DNA of 64,000 bases from Pomphorhynchus laevis (lineage: Eukaryota > Acanthocephala > Palaeacanthocephala > Echinorhynchida > Pomphorhynchidae). Under the pieces are notes generated by a model. It worked only from the letters and a program-made list of their open reading frames with translations, did not search any database and was not told the DNA's origin. This document shows positions 20,960 through 33,604 of the stretch, piece after piece (positions within the stretch are counted from its first letter, which is position 1; each line of letters starts with the position of its first letter). The position numbers and the translations under genes are program-made. Location of the stretch: the NCBI GenBank assembly GCA_012934845.2, contig WNNJ02003214.1, positions 372,001-436,000 of the forward strand, given 5' to 3'.

Positions 20960-23790
20960 GGGGGCATTAGGGGTCAGGATGTCTTATGTTCCGTTCATGT
21001 GGGGTATGTGGTTCGGAGAACGAACACACTGGTAAATGCGATAGTCCCCCGCATTGTTCGAATTGAGGGTGGGGACCACCCTGCGTGGTCACGCAAATGC
21101 AATAGTTTTAAAAACTACAAAAATAAGCATTTTGGTGGTCCGGCGATGCCGTCTAACTTCACCGAAGCTTGTAATACTGACAAGAGGATGTCTGACCTGG
21201 ACATCATTAGATCACTTGATGACAAGCATCAAGCCTCCGTTAAGTTGGATGATTTGATTCTCACAATAACGGGAAAGATTGGTTATGCGGCATAGAATCT
21301 GCCTTCATTAACGTCTCCTACTACAACTAAGATAGCCCTTGTGTCCAAAAAGCGTCGTGAAGCCTTGACGAAAAGCCTATCCTATATTAAGCTATCCAGA
21401 TAAGGAAAATACTGGGAAATGGCGCCCCCACCTAGGGAGATGAAGATAGTGCATGTGGGCAAGCAACTTTGTCTGTCGTGACAGGAAGCGGTAATGGCTA
21501 CCTTTACGCCTTTAGTCACGACTAGGTGAAGGGCGTCCCACTCTGGTAACACTTACGCAATGGGATATAATCAAGAGCCATTATCACTAAATCTCCTTCA
21601 GTTGAATTTGGGAGGTGCTTCCGCCTTTAGCCTTCTACCTGATAGAGATGCAGATGCTATAGTCCTTCAAGAGACGTGATATATCCGTCTCCCCAAGGAC
21701 ATTACTACATTTATCCCAAAGCACATATATACCACTTTACTCCGTACATAATCCCCTCACTCATCTTCATATCTAGGTTTTTTAACCCTAGTGAAGAGCT
21801 CCTTAAGATCATCCCTCTTATTAAACTATTCTTGTCCAGCCATATCTTGTTTAGTTAAATAACTATATAAGGACGGTAAGCGTATTCACATAGCTAATGT
21901 CTATATTCGGCCAGGAGAAATTCACAAGCGCTAATGGCATGTTACTTTATGACTTCAACAACAGAACTGGTCGTTGGATTAATGCAACATTCCGCAGAGC
22001 CAGGATCGACTATCTTATTCATAAACTTCATTCCCCACCTTTAATTGTTTCACAACACATTCTCTCCTCGACATATTATTACTTCATAAGATGTGGTTGT
22101 TGAAACCCATTTGCTCTGAGCAGTCGCGCCAACAACATACCACATATCATGACCTAATTCGCTGGCGGTTAGAGGATGATACGTTGCTTAATAGAAAGTT
22201 CCACTTTGATCCAATCAGAGTGGCCTTCTTTCAAGCAGTTATCCAACTCTTCCCCCGATAGGGAATGGGAGTTTCATCAAATTAAATTCCTTCCTCTCAT
22301 CGCAAGCAACCGTGTTCCTCTCGAGTACCTATAGAGGTCGCTTATACAATCCTACTCCAAGAGAACTCAAGGTCCTAGCTAAAATGCTAGATAGTGCCTT
22401 GGGCTAGATCGGTAGCATATGCCGTGACAAAGTTTTGGAGTAGTCACTATCCTTACATAATTATGAAGCCGCTCAATCTCCCGAACCAATCCCGTCTTGG
22501 GGTGACTTCAGGTGTAGAAACTTATCTGTCACATATATCATTAACTCCTGGGGCTCACCTCAGAGCACGTGCCAGCTTATGACATACAGTCAGCGAAATG
22601 AGGTTACCGTCACAATGCTATTAGCCTCCCCGTCAGATGTTGCTGACATCAATATTAGCCAACGCGTTTATTTACCAAAAAAGAGAATGATTTCATGTCC
22701 TAACGATCTGCGGCCTATTTGGTTTCAAAACGCCCTCATCTCCATTTACGAAAACGCTCTTGCCCGTTAAATCCGCGACTATCTATGCAGACGTAAGTTC
22801 ATCCTACCAGGCTTTCATGGGTACGTCAATGATCGCTAGGCTTATTCAACAATAGGTGAAGTGCATCAGTTCTGTCAAAATAACAGTCACCATCTCGATA
22901 TGGCTGTTTTTCTCGACTTCTCAGCTGCATTTGACCGTATTTTCATTCCTTTCGTTATCTCTTCTCCCAAGTCCCTGGGGTGCTGCGAGAATTGTTAACA
23001 GCGTGGGGATATTGCTGTATAACAAACGATTCTTCTGTGCAAACAATCCTGAAACACGTCAGTTCTACCCTATTACAGGTGTGCCTCAAGGCTCTTTACT
23101 TTCTCCTATCTTATATCTTGCTGCCTCCATTAAACTTTTCAAAAAATTTAAACGCCAACAACATCTTGTGGTGTATGCTGATGACACCACAGCCCTGTTC
23201 TCTTGACACAGGTGCAAAGACGTCGTCTCTCACATCAGCCGTTTCTTTTTAAAATTAAAAGATCAGTTACACTCATCCAATCTTATTTTAAAGTCCAACA
23301 AATCGCAGGTGGTAATCTTTCATGGCGCCCCTGCAACATAAAAGAAACTTAAGAGACTAGCACTCTCTGTATTCTCCTCTATTTTTCAGCATCAACCACA
23401 CCCCTTTTTCAGGATTCGAGTAAAATATCCGGAGTTTACCGTTACGGTTAACTGGTTGGCGAAATCTGACCTGAATAGAATTGACTTATCCTGAAGAGAG
23501 CTTGATGGGCTCTGAAACGAGCTCAGCATCTGCCATTTATTGGAAAACCCCAAGTGCGCCTATGGGGTACTTGGGCTATCTCGGGATTAGTCTTCTTCTC
23601 AAGAGGACGTCCCCCAGAGCAAAGACTAAGTTTCTCAAGCTCTTTATCTCGCGATTACCGACCATAGTCTGCTTCGACTGGACACTTAGGGGGATGAAAG
23701 ACCTCAAATTGGTCATTCGGAAAGCGGCGTGCTGGTCCGGCCGGGGGCTCAGATACCACTGGACCTGAGGCCGTGAATTGTATTGCTAAA
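20960..23790 (+). mobile_element. Decayed copy of the same APE-type LINE, inside a BK intron
   Basis: Same order as the element at 52.4-56.1 kb: CCHC region near 21.0-21.1 kb (HPAWSRKC), endonuclease start near 21.6 kb, FNNRTGRW near 21.95 kb, RT with GVPQGSLLSPILYL and VVYADDTTALFS near 23.1-23.2 kb, and the shared tail to 23.77 kb. The N-terminal half of ORF1 is absent. Many stops and shifts show that it is older than the other copy. It is in the sense orientation in the intron 19844-24618. Confidence 0.85.
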
Positions 23791-24618
23791 GACTGCTGAT
23801 GTTCCAAGAAATAATAAAAATACTCAAAAAGCATTAATGATATCATTAATTAGCCTGTCTTACATGTTAATTGTTATTTATTTAAATAAAAGTGTATTTT
23901 ATTGATACTACTTATAGTTCATGTGAAATTCAATTCACTTTACTTATTTAATTTCGCTAAGAAGTCTATGAGGATCCCATATAATTTTTTTACCTTGATA
24001 TGGATGAATGCAGCCAATTCATCATTAAAATTACTGTCTTGCTCTATAAGGTAAAGGGACAAGATTAGTACAAATCTAAAAAGGTTGTATATCTGTTCTT
24101 GTTATACATGTAACAAGCAATTTTTAGACGAGTCATGGCGCCAAATGAATCAATGTCCAATCAACAGAAGAAATTATGTAAGCCCCATCAAATGATAAGA
24201 TTGTTAATCACTTGTACGATTTTTTAGACCATATGATAAGAACAGTAATTTTAGAATCAAATATAAAATATAATTTAAAAAGAAGAAAAATAAAGAGCGT
24301 TATCGAATGGGTCAGCTAACGACTGATCAACAACTAAACAATAGCATTGAAATTATTTTGATATTTTTTAAGGCTGAACATTTGTGTTGTGTTGACAACT
24401 ATTGTGCTTTGCATTTTGTAAACCAAATCTTAAAAAAGATACGTCGAAATATTGATAGAAAATAAATTTCATTTTTTCCAGTATAATATAATATATTAAA
24501 CTAGATCTAATAAGATTTTAAATAATTTATATTTATGAATTCTTAAACTTAGAATTAAATTTATTTAACTATTATATTTATTGAATATAATTATTACTTA
24601 GATTTATTTGATGTTTAG

Positions 24619-24774
24619 CCACTTGTATTGAATATACCTCATTGGACTTCATCTGACGAAATAATATGCATATCTGAAATAAAACTTGGTTTATTGTCAC
24701 AAAGTTGTCTTGCATTTGGATTTTCTACAATGATGGCTAATATTTTTCGAGTTACAGCCGATGAACCAATAAGT
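24619..24774 (+). CDS. BK channel exon: RCK1, QSCLA segment
   Basis: 52 codons encode PLVLNIPHWTSSDEIICISE, IKLGLLSQSCLAFGFSTMMA and NIFRVTADEPIS. This matches human [20 protein letters not shown] and [20 protein letters not shown]. I chose the donor gtatac at 24775 over gtgtat two bases upstream, because only the former keeps the frame into the next exon, 46 bp away. Confidence 0.93.
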
Positions 24775-24820
24775 GTATACTAAACTATTTCATTTTTTAA
24801 ATATTGATTTACAATTTTAG

Positions 24821-24927
24821 AGGATGTCATCCTGGCGAGATTTGTATTGTCAAGGGGCTTCAATGGAAATTTATACGTGTCTATTTTCTCCCTATTTTGA
24901 AAATAAAACATTCAAAGACGCCACGCT
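24821..24927 (+). CDS. BK channel exon: RCK1 subdomain
   Basis: Encodes RMSSWRDLYCQGASMEIYTC then LFSPYFENKTFKDAT, aligned with human [20 protein letters not shown]. Flanked by very short introns of 46 and 48 bp. It ends with two bases of a Leu codon (donor gtaatt). Confidence 0.88.
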
Positions 24928-24975
24928 GTAATTTTGAAATGAGTAACGTATTTGCCTTGACATTTTCTTTAATAG

Positions 24976-25131
24976 GGTATGTTTCAAAATGGGAATTTTG
25001 CTCTTGGCGGTTGAACAGCAAAGCAAATTTGGAAATATCGAAATATTTGTAAATCCTGGATCAAAATACATTATTAACGCAAAAACATCAAGGGCGTTTG
25101 TTCTTGCCAGCTCTTCAGAGGAATCTAAAAG
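24976..25131 (+). CDS. BK channel exon: end of RCK1
   Basis: Encodes VCFKMGILLLAVEQQSKFGN, IEIFVNPGSKYIINAKTSRA and FVLASSSEESK, matching human [20 protein letters not shown] and FFIASDAKEVKR. The donor gtgtag leaves AG of an Arg codon. If the intron were retained, the frame would run on another 31 codons to a stop at about 25225, giving a protein that ends before RCK2. Confidence 0.92.
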
Positions 25132-25739
25132 GTGTAGTAAATATATTAAGGGACAGTTAAGAAACAATATGCGATTTGGGCAATCACGTTTAACTAAAAG
25201 CGAAAATGCTTGCATGCTTGCATAAAAAATATGTTTTTTTTATGATTGTAAAACAAATGATCACAAGCAGCTATTAAGTTTCTGATTAAAAATATATTTC
25301 TTTCCAAAACATTTTTGAAATACTAAACTGTACAGAAAACAATTTATTTTCAAATCTGTTTGTTGTTAAATCCAAAATATGTTTTTGATTATAAATGTAT
25401 TTTTATAGAATGAAATGTCGGAACAAAAATAGTTATTTAAATCTATAATCTCAGTTAGTAATGTAAAGATATCTGTATTTTTTGATAGCATATTTTGATA
25501 AAAATACATTTTTATTAATTATAGTGGAATTCTATTGCAATGAATTCCCATATTAAAAAGATACAGGATTTGAGTACTGAAAATCTTTATTGACACTTAT
25601 GTGTCAATAAACTTTATTGGCACTCAAGAGAATTTTGAAATATATATTAATAAACATCATAAATTCATCATAAATGTTTAATGGTTCAGACGTTCTTCAA
25701 ACTTTGATTTTGGGACAGCATCCATTAAATACAGAGATC

Positions 25740-25930
25740 ATTATGCTAGCATCTTCTGAAGATGCTAACTTTATAAATGTACATTTTTAAAAACTGTAAT
25801 TTTCTGAAATTTTATCGATATTTTAGAGTAATTTTCTGAAGATGCTAACAGAAATGAGCGAAATATTTCCTCTTTTCTTTGATCCAGCTCCAATTATTTA
25901 TCAATAATGGATAATTATCAACTATTTAAA
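25740..25930 (+). repeat. Short dispersed repeat with hammerhead-like core (copy 2, plus a partial)
   Basis: CTGAAGATGCTAAC occurs at about 25754 inside a palindrome (agcatcttctgaagatgct) and again at 25836. In the second, the right half of stem II has decayed (ATGAGC). The tail ctttgatccagctccaatta follows. Confidence 0.55.
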
Positions 25931-26299
25931 ATAAAATATACTAATTTTTCTTAATTAAATTTCGTTCCAATGCGCGTACATTGTCATCTGTGATTTTTTT
26001 ATTTTAAATCCAAATATTCAATGTGTTTAGATCATAGGATGTATTGCACGGAAATAAGTTAAGTGAAATATTAATGTTTCACTTAACTGTCTACAAAATT
26101 ACCAGATTAGCTATTTTAGTATTTCTGACAGAGGTTATATTACCGGGAAACAATCCACAGGCCAACAATAATTTGTCAGTAGAACAAATCATATCAGATA
26201 ACATAGTCTACGTATTTTATACTATATATAAATCAAAAAAAGATAGATAATAATTATATAAAATTTTATACAATTTATATTTATATATCGATAGAATTT

Positions 26300-27068
26300 A
26301 TAATTGAAATTTAAAATAAAAGACAATTTTTATGAATTGACTAATAAATAACAGACTTTGTATCAGCATAAGCATGAAAGGTCATAAGGAGGAACTGCTA
26401 AGTTATCCTGTTTCGGTCCATATTCCTCGACCTAGCATATCAGCAGAGCCAAATACGTGCTAATGACGTATTTCCTCTGATAAAATTTGATCATCTGGTA
26501 TCCTATTCTAATACAAAGCATATTGTTTATTATCCATAAAATGTTTTCTCTTAAGAGTTAAAATTTATTTTCAATAATGTTGTGTTGATTGATATATTTA
26601 ATTATTTTCTGTTTTATTTTCTATTTATAGTAGCCCAGTTCAAAACGTATCTATTAAATTAGTTAAATGATTTTGAAAAAAGCCAATATCATTACAAATT
26701 GTTGCAATTCATAAAATTTTATTTTTAATGTATTATATTTAATATTATATGCATAGATGCTCATTCAAAAGTATTTTTCCTGTAATTTTAAATATACAAT
26801 TTTTTACGATATAAATTAATAGTAGTTTTAATTGATGTTAATTTAATGTTGCTATCTAGATTTGAACATATTTAAAATATGTATCTATTAAATTAGTTAA
26901 ATGATTTTGAAGAAAGCCAATATCATTACATATTATGGTAATTCTTAAAATTTTATTATTTAATGTATTATATTTTATATTATATGGTATGCATGAATGC
27001 TCATGCAAGAATATATTTCTCGTAAATTTAAATATTCCATCTTTACGATATAAATGAATAAACGTTTT
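26300..27068 (-). mobile_element. Two nested PLE 3' fragments
   Basis: 26.3-26.5 kb is a PLE terminal repeat. 26.5-26.88 kb and 26.88-27.06 kb are two successive decayed copies of the RT C-terminal region; the phrase 'atgattttga..aaagccaatatcatta' occurs in each. They are followed immediately by copy A. The stacking suggests repeated insertion into the same site. Confidence 0.7.
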
Positions 27069-27069
27069 A

Positions 27070-30000
27070 ATTGATTAAATCAGCTAACTGTGTCTACGTA
27101 TTTAATATAATTATAAAATAAACAAAATATAATAATGCTAAATCAAAATTTAATAATTAAATAATAAAATTAATAATTGTTTTTAGATTTTCTATAATTT
27201 AAATCAAGTTAAAAAAATGAAATTTAAAATAAACGTCATTTTTATGAATTGACTAATAAATAACAGACGTTGTATCGGAATAAGAATTAGAAATCATCAG
27301 AAGGAGCTGCTATGCTATCAGGTTTCTGCCCCTAACTCCTCTACCCAACATAGCAGCGGGGCCAAATACATGCTAATGATGTATTTCCTCTGAAATAACT
27401 ATCTGGTATCTTATTCTATACAAAGTATATTATTTATTATCCATCCATAAAAATTTGCCAATTAGGAGTTTAAATTTATTCTTTATATTATTGTGTTGAT
27501 TTATATATTTTACTATTTTCTGCTTGATGTTATTTTGATAGTAACCTAGTTTAAAATATGTATATATTAAATTATTTAAATGATTTTGAAGAAAGCCAAT
27601 ATCATTACATATTGTTGCAATTCTTAAAATTTTATTATTTAATGTATTATATTTTATATTATATAGTATGCATGAATGCTCATGCAAAAATATGTTTCTT
27701 GTCAATTTAAATATGTCATCTTTACGATATAAATTAATAGTAGTTTTAGTTAATGTTAATTTAATGTTCATATCTAGATATACACCTTCTTTATCATTAA
27801 TACTGGTTTTGTTAAGAATAAGGCTTTCTGGATAAATTTGTTCACTAATTGAATACAAGTTATTAGAATTAAATACACATATATCATCAATGTATTGAAA
27901 CATAAATTTCATATATATTTTTATAGTTTAGATTTAGTTTTTACACAGTTATGAGCAAATTCATATTCTATAAAGCTTAAAAATAAGTAAGCTATAATTG
28001 GGCTACTATCACCACCCATTGAAACACCTTTTACTTGTCTAAATATAGATGTCCCAACTTTCAAATAATTTTGATTTATCAAAACATTTGAGGATTCTAT
28101 TAATTCAATTTTATCCATATATTTATATTTACTTGATGGTTTTATTTTTGTTAGATAGCCGTTATAATTATTATAACATATATGTATATCTTTTTTCGAA
28201 TATAAGATTAATTAATTTTACTAACCCTTCTTTAATATCTACCAAATCTAGATTTGTATAAAGCGTACTAAAATCGTATGTATTTATATTTTGAAAGTTT
28301 ATTCCTTTTGTCTGATCTAAAAATTCGTTTGTAGAATTAATACTGAAATAGTGTTTTATACCAGAATTAATTTCGATTACCTTGCAATATTTTTTAAAAT
28401 GTGCTTTAATTACTTTAAGTATTTTATTCATATAGACAGAAAGTGGTTTTAATGTACAATAAAACGCACTACATATGAACCTAGGTTTTATTGGATTTTT
28501 ATGTAATTTTGGATTCCAATATAATATAGGTATAGTTTTATAATCTTATTCAACCTTCATACCCTTTTTATCCATTATAAAACAATGACTTGTAATAGTT
28601 AGTTCTAAACTTAACTCACTACCTTCATATGTTGGATTTACATTTAAATAATTAGAATTAACCTCTTTCGTTAGTATATCATAATAAAGCTTTTTGCATA
28701 TGAAGACAAAGTTATTACTAGCTTTTTCAATAGCTGTTATTATACAGTTAACCTTTAATTTAGTAAGTTCTGTATACATATCTTTATTTTTTCATCTTTC
28801 CTTTTATAATTGTTTGATATTTTCATTTTATTTTTAATTTTATCAAATATATAATCATTCTAAATGTTTATCTTAGATATATTCGAGCTTTCACTATTAA
28901 TCAGCTTACTAAAGTAAGCATTTAAGTCATTATATAACGAATTGTAAATTTTATTTTTGTCGTTGCTATTATTTAATCTATATTTATACCCTTTTGGTAG
29001 CAACTTTCTTAATTCACAATTTTCAATTAATTCTAGATTATGGGTACATATATGTTCATTTATTTTATCAAAACTAAGACTTTTACAATTGCATTCTATT
29101 TCCATGTTTCTAATATTATCGTTACATATTGAATTTAATTCTTTATTATAATTACAAATTCTTCGTCCTAATGGTAGTAGGAGTTTATACCTTATTTTAA
29201 GAATATATTTACTTAAATCTGATCCTATTATTTCTTTACTTTTAAAATTATTTGAAAGTCCGGCTATATTTATGTTATCTATACATTTATTAATGAAGTT
29301 TATGGTTAATATATTCATTCTACAGCAAATGTTAACATTTATTATACGATTATAGTATTTTGTATTACAATAACTGTCTATTATACAACTTAGCCTATCA
29401 TAGTTGTTAATTAATTTTTGATTTATTGAACATATGATATCTTTAGAAAGCTTTCTTATATTTACAAAAAGATCGTTCAGCTTATTATCTCTTAAAAGTT
29501 GTTTTAATATCATGTTTTAAGATTTATTTACCTCAATGCATCTTGGCATTGGGAGATCATTACATGAATATGCATAAATAAAGAAAACAAAGGATGTAAT
29601 AATTAAAAACGACTTTTATAGAAAAAAGTATCGAATTGCATGAAAAATAAGATCGTAAAATATAATCGTCTTAATTAAAATTGATCACATTAACAATTAC
29701 ATAGAAGGCATGTATATGACTTTGATTTTTCGTGCATAGCACGGAAAGCAGCACGTACACATCAGAATTTATCATGATACCCATAAGATTTGTCAATTTA
29801 ATTACAAAAAATTAATAAAATTAAATTGTAAAAAATCTGTCATGATATAAACTTTGTTCTGATAAACAAGAATTGATAGTAAATTGTATTTTTAATTTTC
29901 AATATTTGAAAATTTGATTATTTTATGTTGGAATATTTGCTTATTTTATAAGCTTTCACTTTAACCTTGTGCGATAATTTAGTTTTATTTAAAATATTTT

Positions 30001-31335
30001 AAAGTGTTTTACATTAATTATTAATTAATATAAATATAATTAACAACTTTATTAATTTTAACTTTATGATAAATTTAATATATTATATACGATTTTAAAG
30101 CTGAAATATAAAAGCTGAATTAAATTTTGCTGGAATATTTGTTTAGTTCACAGGCTTGCAATTTACGGCTTGTTTCAAAAAAAATCAATTTTTTTGAAAC
30201 AGTTATATTTGCTTATTTTACAAGGTTGTACTTTAACTTAGGTAAGATAGTTATTTAACCTAAATAAAATTTACTTTAATTTGGATTCGATTGTATCGTA
30301 GATACGATTTTTAAAATAAAGCTGTAATATATTTCTTAACTTGTAACACGATCATATTAATTTGTGTGTTAATTTACACAAACATTAAATTTACAAAATT
30401 ACCTCAAGCAAAATTGTTAAATATAAATGTTCGATTACGGTAGAATTAAAAAGTAAAATTTTGAAATTACTCCTTAAAGCTAAGGGGATAAAATATGTAA
30501 TGTAGCATGGCATATAACTATAACATATGAGATTAGTCTTTATTTGGAATGTTCTATAAAGCTTTTATACCATAAGTAAATTCAGGATTAAAATTTCATT
30601 ATTAATATGCGAACTTTTCTGTATTGTAAATGTTTTTCTCAGTCAATTGTTTTACTTTATTATCTCTTTGCTTTATAAAAAAATTTCATTTTATTGAAAC
30701 TTCATGAGTAATATTGAAAACAAAACCATTCTTGTTTAATAACGTTAATATTTTACAAATTTATTATACGTTTACATATTTCTTCTTATTTATTCTTCAA
30801 TCCTTCCACGTATTAGGATTAAATTGTTGTGCAACGTATACCTGAAAATACGAATTTAGATCATCATATAGAGACATTAATAACTATGAATAATAATCGT
30901 TGCATAATCGTTGTTATTTATTAGTGACAATATTTTAATATATTTATATATTTTTTAAACTTAAAGGTAGTAAGGAATAATTATAAATATGTATTTTTTT
31001 AATTAAGAATAGTACGGAAGAATTTAGATTTCTTCATTTAATTAAGAACATCACGAAAGAATTGCAGTTTTTCTTTATTTAGATGAAGAACTATGATGAA
31101 TAAAGTCTAAAACCTGATAGCATTGCAGTTCCTCATGATGACCTCGATTCCTTATATATAGTCTGTTATTATTTAATGTTATTAGTCAATTCATAAAAGT
31201 TGACTTTTATTTTAAATGTTAACTTGATATAAATTATATGAAATCTTATATAACAATTATTTAATTTTGTTTATTTATTATTTAAAATTATTTAATTTTT
31301 GCTTAGCCTTATTTTTAATTTATTAATAATATAAA
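27070..31335 (-). mobile_element. Penelope-like element copy A (inverted duplicate) with captured host exon
   Basis: Reads on the - strand: terminal-repeat sequence at about 31.33-31.1 kb, the antisense BK exon copy, a 1.2-kb leader, then the PLE protein region 29513-27430 and a terminal repeat to 27.07 kb. The protein parts carry GRRICNYNKEL and RKLLPKGYKYRLNN (N-terminal region), VKGVSMGGDSSPII and FQYIDDICVFNS (RT core). A GIY-YIG endonuclease region is absent: the frame ends FLWMDNK and runs directly into the terminal repeat. The coding region is broken in a few places. It differs from copy B by only scattered changes, so the duplication is recent. Confidence 0.85.
30797..30841 (-). pseudogene. 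Antisense duplicate of the BK terminal exon
   Basis: On the - strand these 45 bases are identical to the terminal exon at 46255-46299, including the preceding CAG acceptor and the following AATAAA. It lies in the intron between the exons ending at 25131 and starting at 32833, in the opposite orientation to the gene, so it cannot be spliced into the channel mRNA. It came along with the surrounding 4.3-kb inverted duplication. Confidence 0.8.
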
Positions 31336-31581
31336 ATACTTAAAACTTCTTATATTTACATAAAGATCTTTTAGCTTATTATCACTTAAAAGTTGTTATA
31401 ATATTTCTAATTGTTCATTTATATACATATCTTTTTTAATATTTTTAACTCTATTTTTCCTATTCCTTTTATCACCATGACTTCTTGGTTTGCGTTTAAC
31501 CGGATTTTTAAAATATAGTTGTTTATTATGTTTTATACTACTTCTGCCAATTCCTTGTATTACGTCATTTAATCCTAATGA

Positions 31582-32034
31582 TTACATGGAATTAAGCGTT
31601 TTAATCCAAAAATCTTCTTTTTCTAATAGTTTTTGATTTAATATTGAAATGTTTTCTTCGATAATATGTTCTAAAATAAATAATTTACAGTTTTTAATAT
31701 CATGTCCTATTAATCTCATATGTTTATGAAATATAGTTTGACTATTATGCTGTATATTATATATGTGTTGCCTAAACCTAGTTTTTAACATTTGATATGT
31801 TTTTCCTATATATTGCAATCCACATGTGCATTGTATTAGATACACTACACCTGCGGTATTGCAGTTACAATTATTATTAATATTTAATGAAAAACATTTG
31901 TTTGTCGTATTACTTACGATACAATTATTATTATATATAACATCACAAACTGTACAATTTTTTCTATTACATTTAAAAGATCTAAAATTGAAATCATTAG
32001 GACTTACGTATTTTTCCAATATTGTTGAGTACAT
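31582..32034 (-). CDS. PLE GIY-YIG endonuclease domain
   Basis: A 150-residue frame with CNRKNCTVCDVI (Cys linker), CNTAGVVYLIQCTCGLQYIG KTYQMLKTRFRQHIYNI (GIY-YIG-type core with a VYLI...YIGKT pair and a conserved Arg) and a C-terminal Glu-containing helix. In PLEs this nuclease follows the RT and nicks the target DNA. It belongs to another PLE copy upstream of copy A on the same strand. Copies A and B lack this domain. Confidence 0.8.
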   Translation of the reverse strand: MYSTILEKYVSPNDFNFRSFKCNRKNCTVCDVIYNNNCIVSNTTNKCFSLNINNNCNCNTAGVVYLIQCTCGLQYIGKTYQMLKTRFRQHIYNIQHNSQTIFHKHMRLIGHDIKNCKLFILEHIIEENISILNQKLLEKEDFWIKTLNSM

Positions 32035-32089
32035 GTAACTTTTAAGTCACAATTTTTTACGTTGCTTTTTCGGTGTCGCCACCTAGTTT

Positions 32090-32610
32090 TGATGTTAATT
32101 TAATGTTCATATCTAGATATATACCTTCTTTATCATTAATATTGGTTTTATGTTTTTACAAATCATAAATGCTCATGCAAACATTTTGTGTGCATATATT
32201 GACGTCAAATTCTTGCAACTATACCGACATATGTTATATTACCTTTACGCGTGTATGCTCTGTTTAATAAAATATGAAATTCTTGAGAAGATGCTACGAG
32301 TAAAGTATGTGACGGATTTTTAATTTTAAGAGTTAAAATTTATTTTTAATATTATTGTTTTGATTTATATATTTTACTGCTTGATGTTTTTTTATAGTAA
32401 GCTAGTTTAAAATATGCATCTATTAAATAATTTAAATGAGTTTGAAAAAAGCCAATATCATTACATATTGTTGCAATTCTTAAAATTTCATTATTTAATG
32501 TATTATATTTTATATTATATGGTATGCATGAATGCTCATGCAAAATTATTTTTCTTGTAAATTTAAATATGTCATCTTTACGATATAAAGATGGCATTTT
32601 TATCATTTAA
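32090..32610 (-). mobile_element. PLE reverse transcriptase C-terminal fragment
   Basis: The - strand encodes SLYRKDDIFKFTRKIILHEH then NDIGFFQTHLNYLIDAYFKL, homologous to the same part of copies A and B and of the copy at 61.7 kb. It abuts the GIY-YIG piece at 31.6-32.0 kb and may be the same old insertion. Old and broken. Confidence 0.75.
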
Positions 32611-32832
32611 ATTATTTATATGATTTTGAATAAATCCTTAAGAATCTACAAAATAAAATGTTTAACTAAATATAAGAAAGCGTTTCTTTCAACATTTTAG
32701 TTGTTAAGATTGTTTGTATTAAAATATCTTATCAAGAATTTAAAAAATTTAACGACCTCATATTTAGCTTGATATTAAAAATGCACATTTTCGAAATAAT
32801 TTTTACTTTTTAGTTAAAATGCTTAAATTTAG

Positions 32833-32915
32833 GATAAAGTGGCTGTGTCAGCATTGCCATATATACGGGCAATCATTGATCATACCGCGAAGCCCATGTC
32901 AACACTTTGATCCGG
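32833..32915 (+). CDS. BK channel exon: RCK1-RCK2 linker with CxxCH
   Basis: The first base completes Arg, then IKWLCQHCHIYGQSLIIPRS PCQHFDP is read in two parts. It aligns with human [20 protein letters not shown] in keeping C-x2-C-H. It lies 7.7 kb after the previous exon; that intron contains the - strand PLE copies and the antisense duplicate of the terminal exon. The donor gtataa leaves one base. Confidence 0.75.
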
Positions 32916-32969
32916 GTATAATAAAATAAAATGTTTAAGTTATGTATCTTTACATTAAGAGTTCTACAG

Positions 32970-33019
32970 TGATATTATGTCAAATAAAGTTAATGATGAC
33001 TACACACATAAACAAGCTG
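32970..33019 (+). CDS. Tentative BK channel exon: linker
   Basis: A 50-base candidate after a 54-bp intron (acceptor ctacag, donor gtaaag). Its phases fit both neighbours. It encodes VILCQIKLMMTTHINKL, with no clear match because the RCK1-RCK2 linker is poorly conserved. Supported by phase and splice sites only. Confidence 0.45.
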
Positions 33020-33391
33020 GTAAAGCTCTTATACAAACTGCTTAGTAAGTTAAAAAAGTAATTTAAAATTAACAAAATTAATTAGAATACAATTCATGTA
33101 TTTATTAATTAGCTTTAAATTAATTAAGAATTAAGAACATGTAAAAAAACTTCGGATCAATTTCTCTTATGGTTAATGATTGGAGTGTGATCGAATTAAT
33201 ATAGTATTTTTTGATTGTGGCGTTTATCCATCGAGAAGCAAGAAAAAATAATTATCGGAGCTGGATCAAAAATGATTTCTTTGTGGCGAATGGAAGATAA
33301 GCAATTCCAAAAAATCTTCCGAAATATTGGATTTTAAATATTCGATTTTAAATTTAATTAAAAATAAATAATTATTGGATCTATAGGCCTA

Positions 33392-33562
33392 ATGCACGGA
33401 ATAGGTCGGCAGATAGCAGCAGTGACCGGAGAGCGGCGTTTCACGGATTTCCTGCTGCAGAGGCTGAGCGTTGCCATCCAACGCGGTAACGCTAGTTGCG
33501 TTCTGGGCACGGTTGAAAGAACGAGCGATAGACAAGACTTGGACACAATTTATCATTTGTAA
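33392..33562 (+). CDS. Unrecognised GC-rich 56-codon open block
   Basis: An isolated island of about 55% GC in DNA of about 25% GC. It is open from an ATG to a TAA and encodes GRQIAAVTGERRFTDFLLQR then LSVAIQRGNASCVLGTVERT. The ordered amphipathic pattern looks like real protein sequence, probably the tail of a transposon or imported gene; I cannot name the family. It does not fit the channel and has no flanking splice sites that would join it. Confidence 0.4.
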   Translation: MHGIGRQIAAVTGERRFTDFLLQRLSVAIQRGNASCVLGTVERTSDRQDLDTIYHL

Positions 33563-33604
33563 TTTTTGGTTTTTTAAAAAATATAATATTATCAAGAATT
33601 GCTT

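Larger units (their letters stand above)
25132..32832 (+). other. 7.7-kb BK intron dominated by PLE DNA
   Basis: Hammerhead-like repeat, nested PLE fragments, copy A with the antisense exon copy, endonuclease fragment and an RT fragment. Nearly all PLE sequence here is antisense to the gene. The open frame at 26044-26250 was not recognised. Confidence 0.75.

Noticed and set aside
28957-29151. + strand open frame in PLE copy A (and its mirror at 47946-48140)
   Set aside because: Antisense of the PLE N-terminal region; the - strand (or + in copy B) protein has recognisable PLE motifs.
32967-33020. Alternative frame of the small linker exon, reading SDIMSNKVNDDYTHKQA
   Set aside because: It looks more like a hydrophilic linker, but its phases do not match the exon before (32915) or after (36588).
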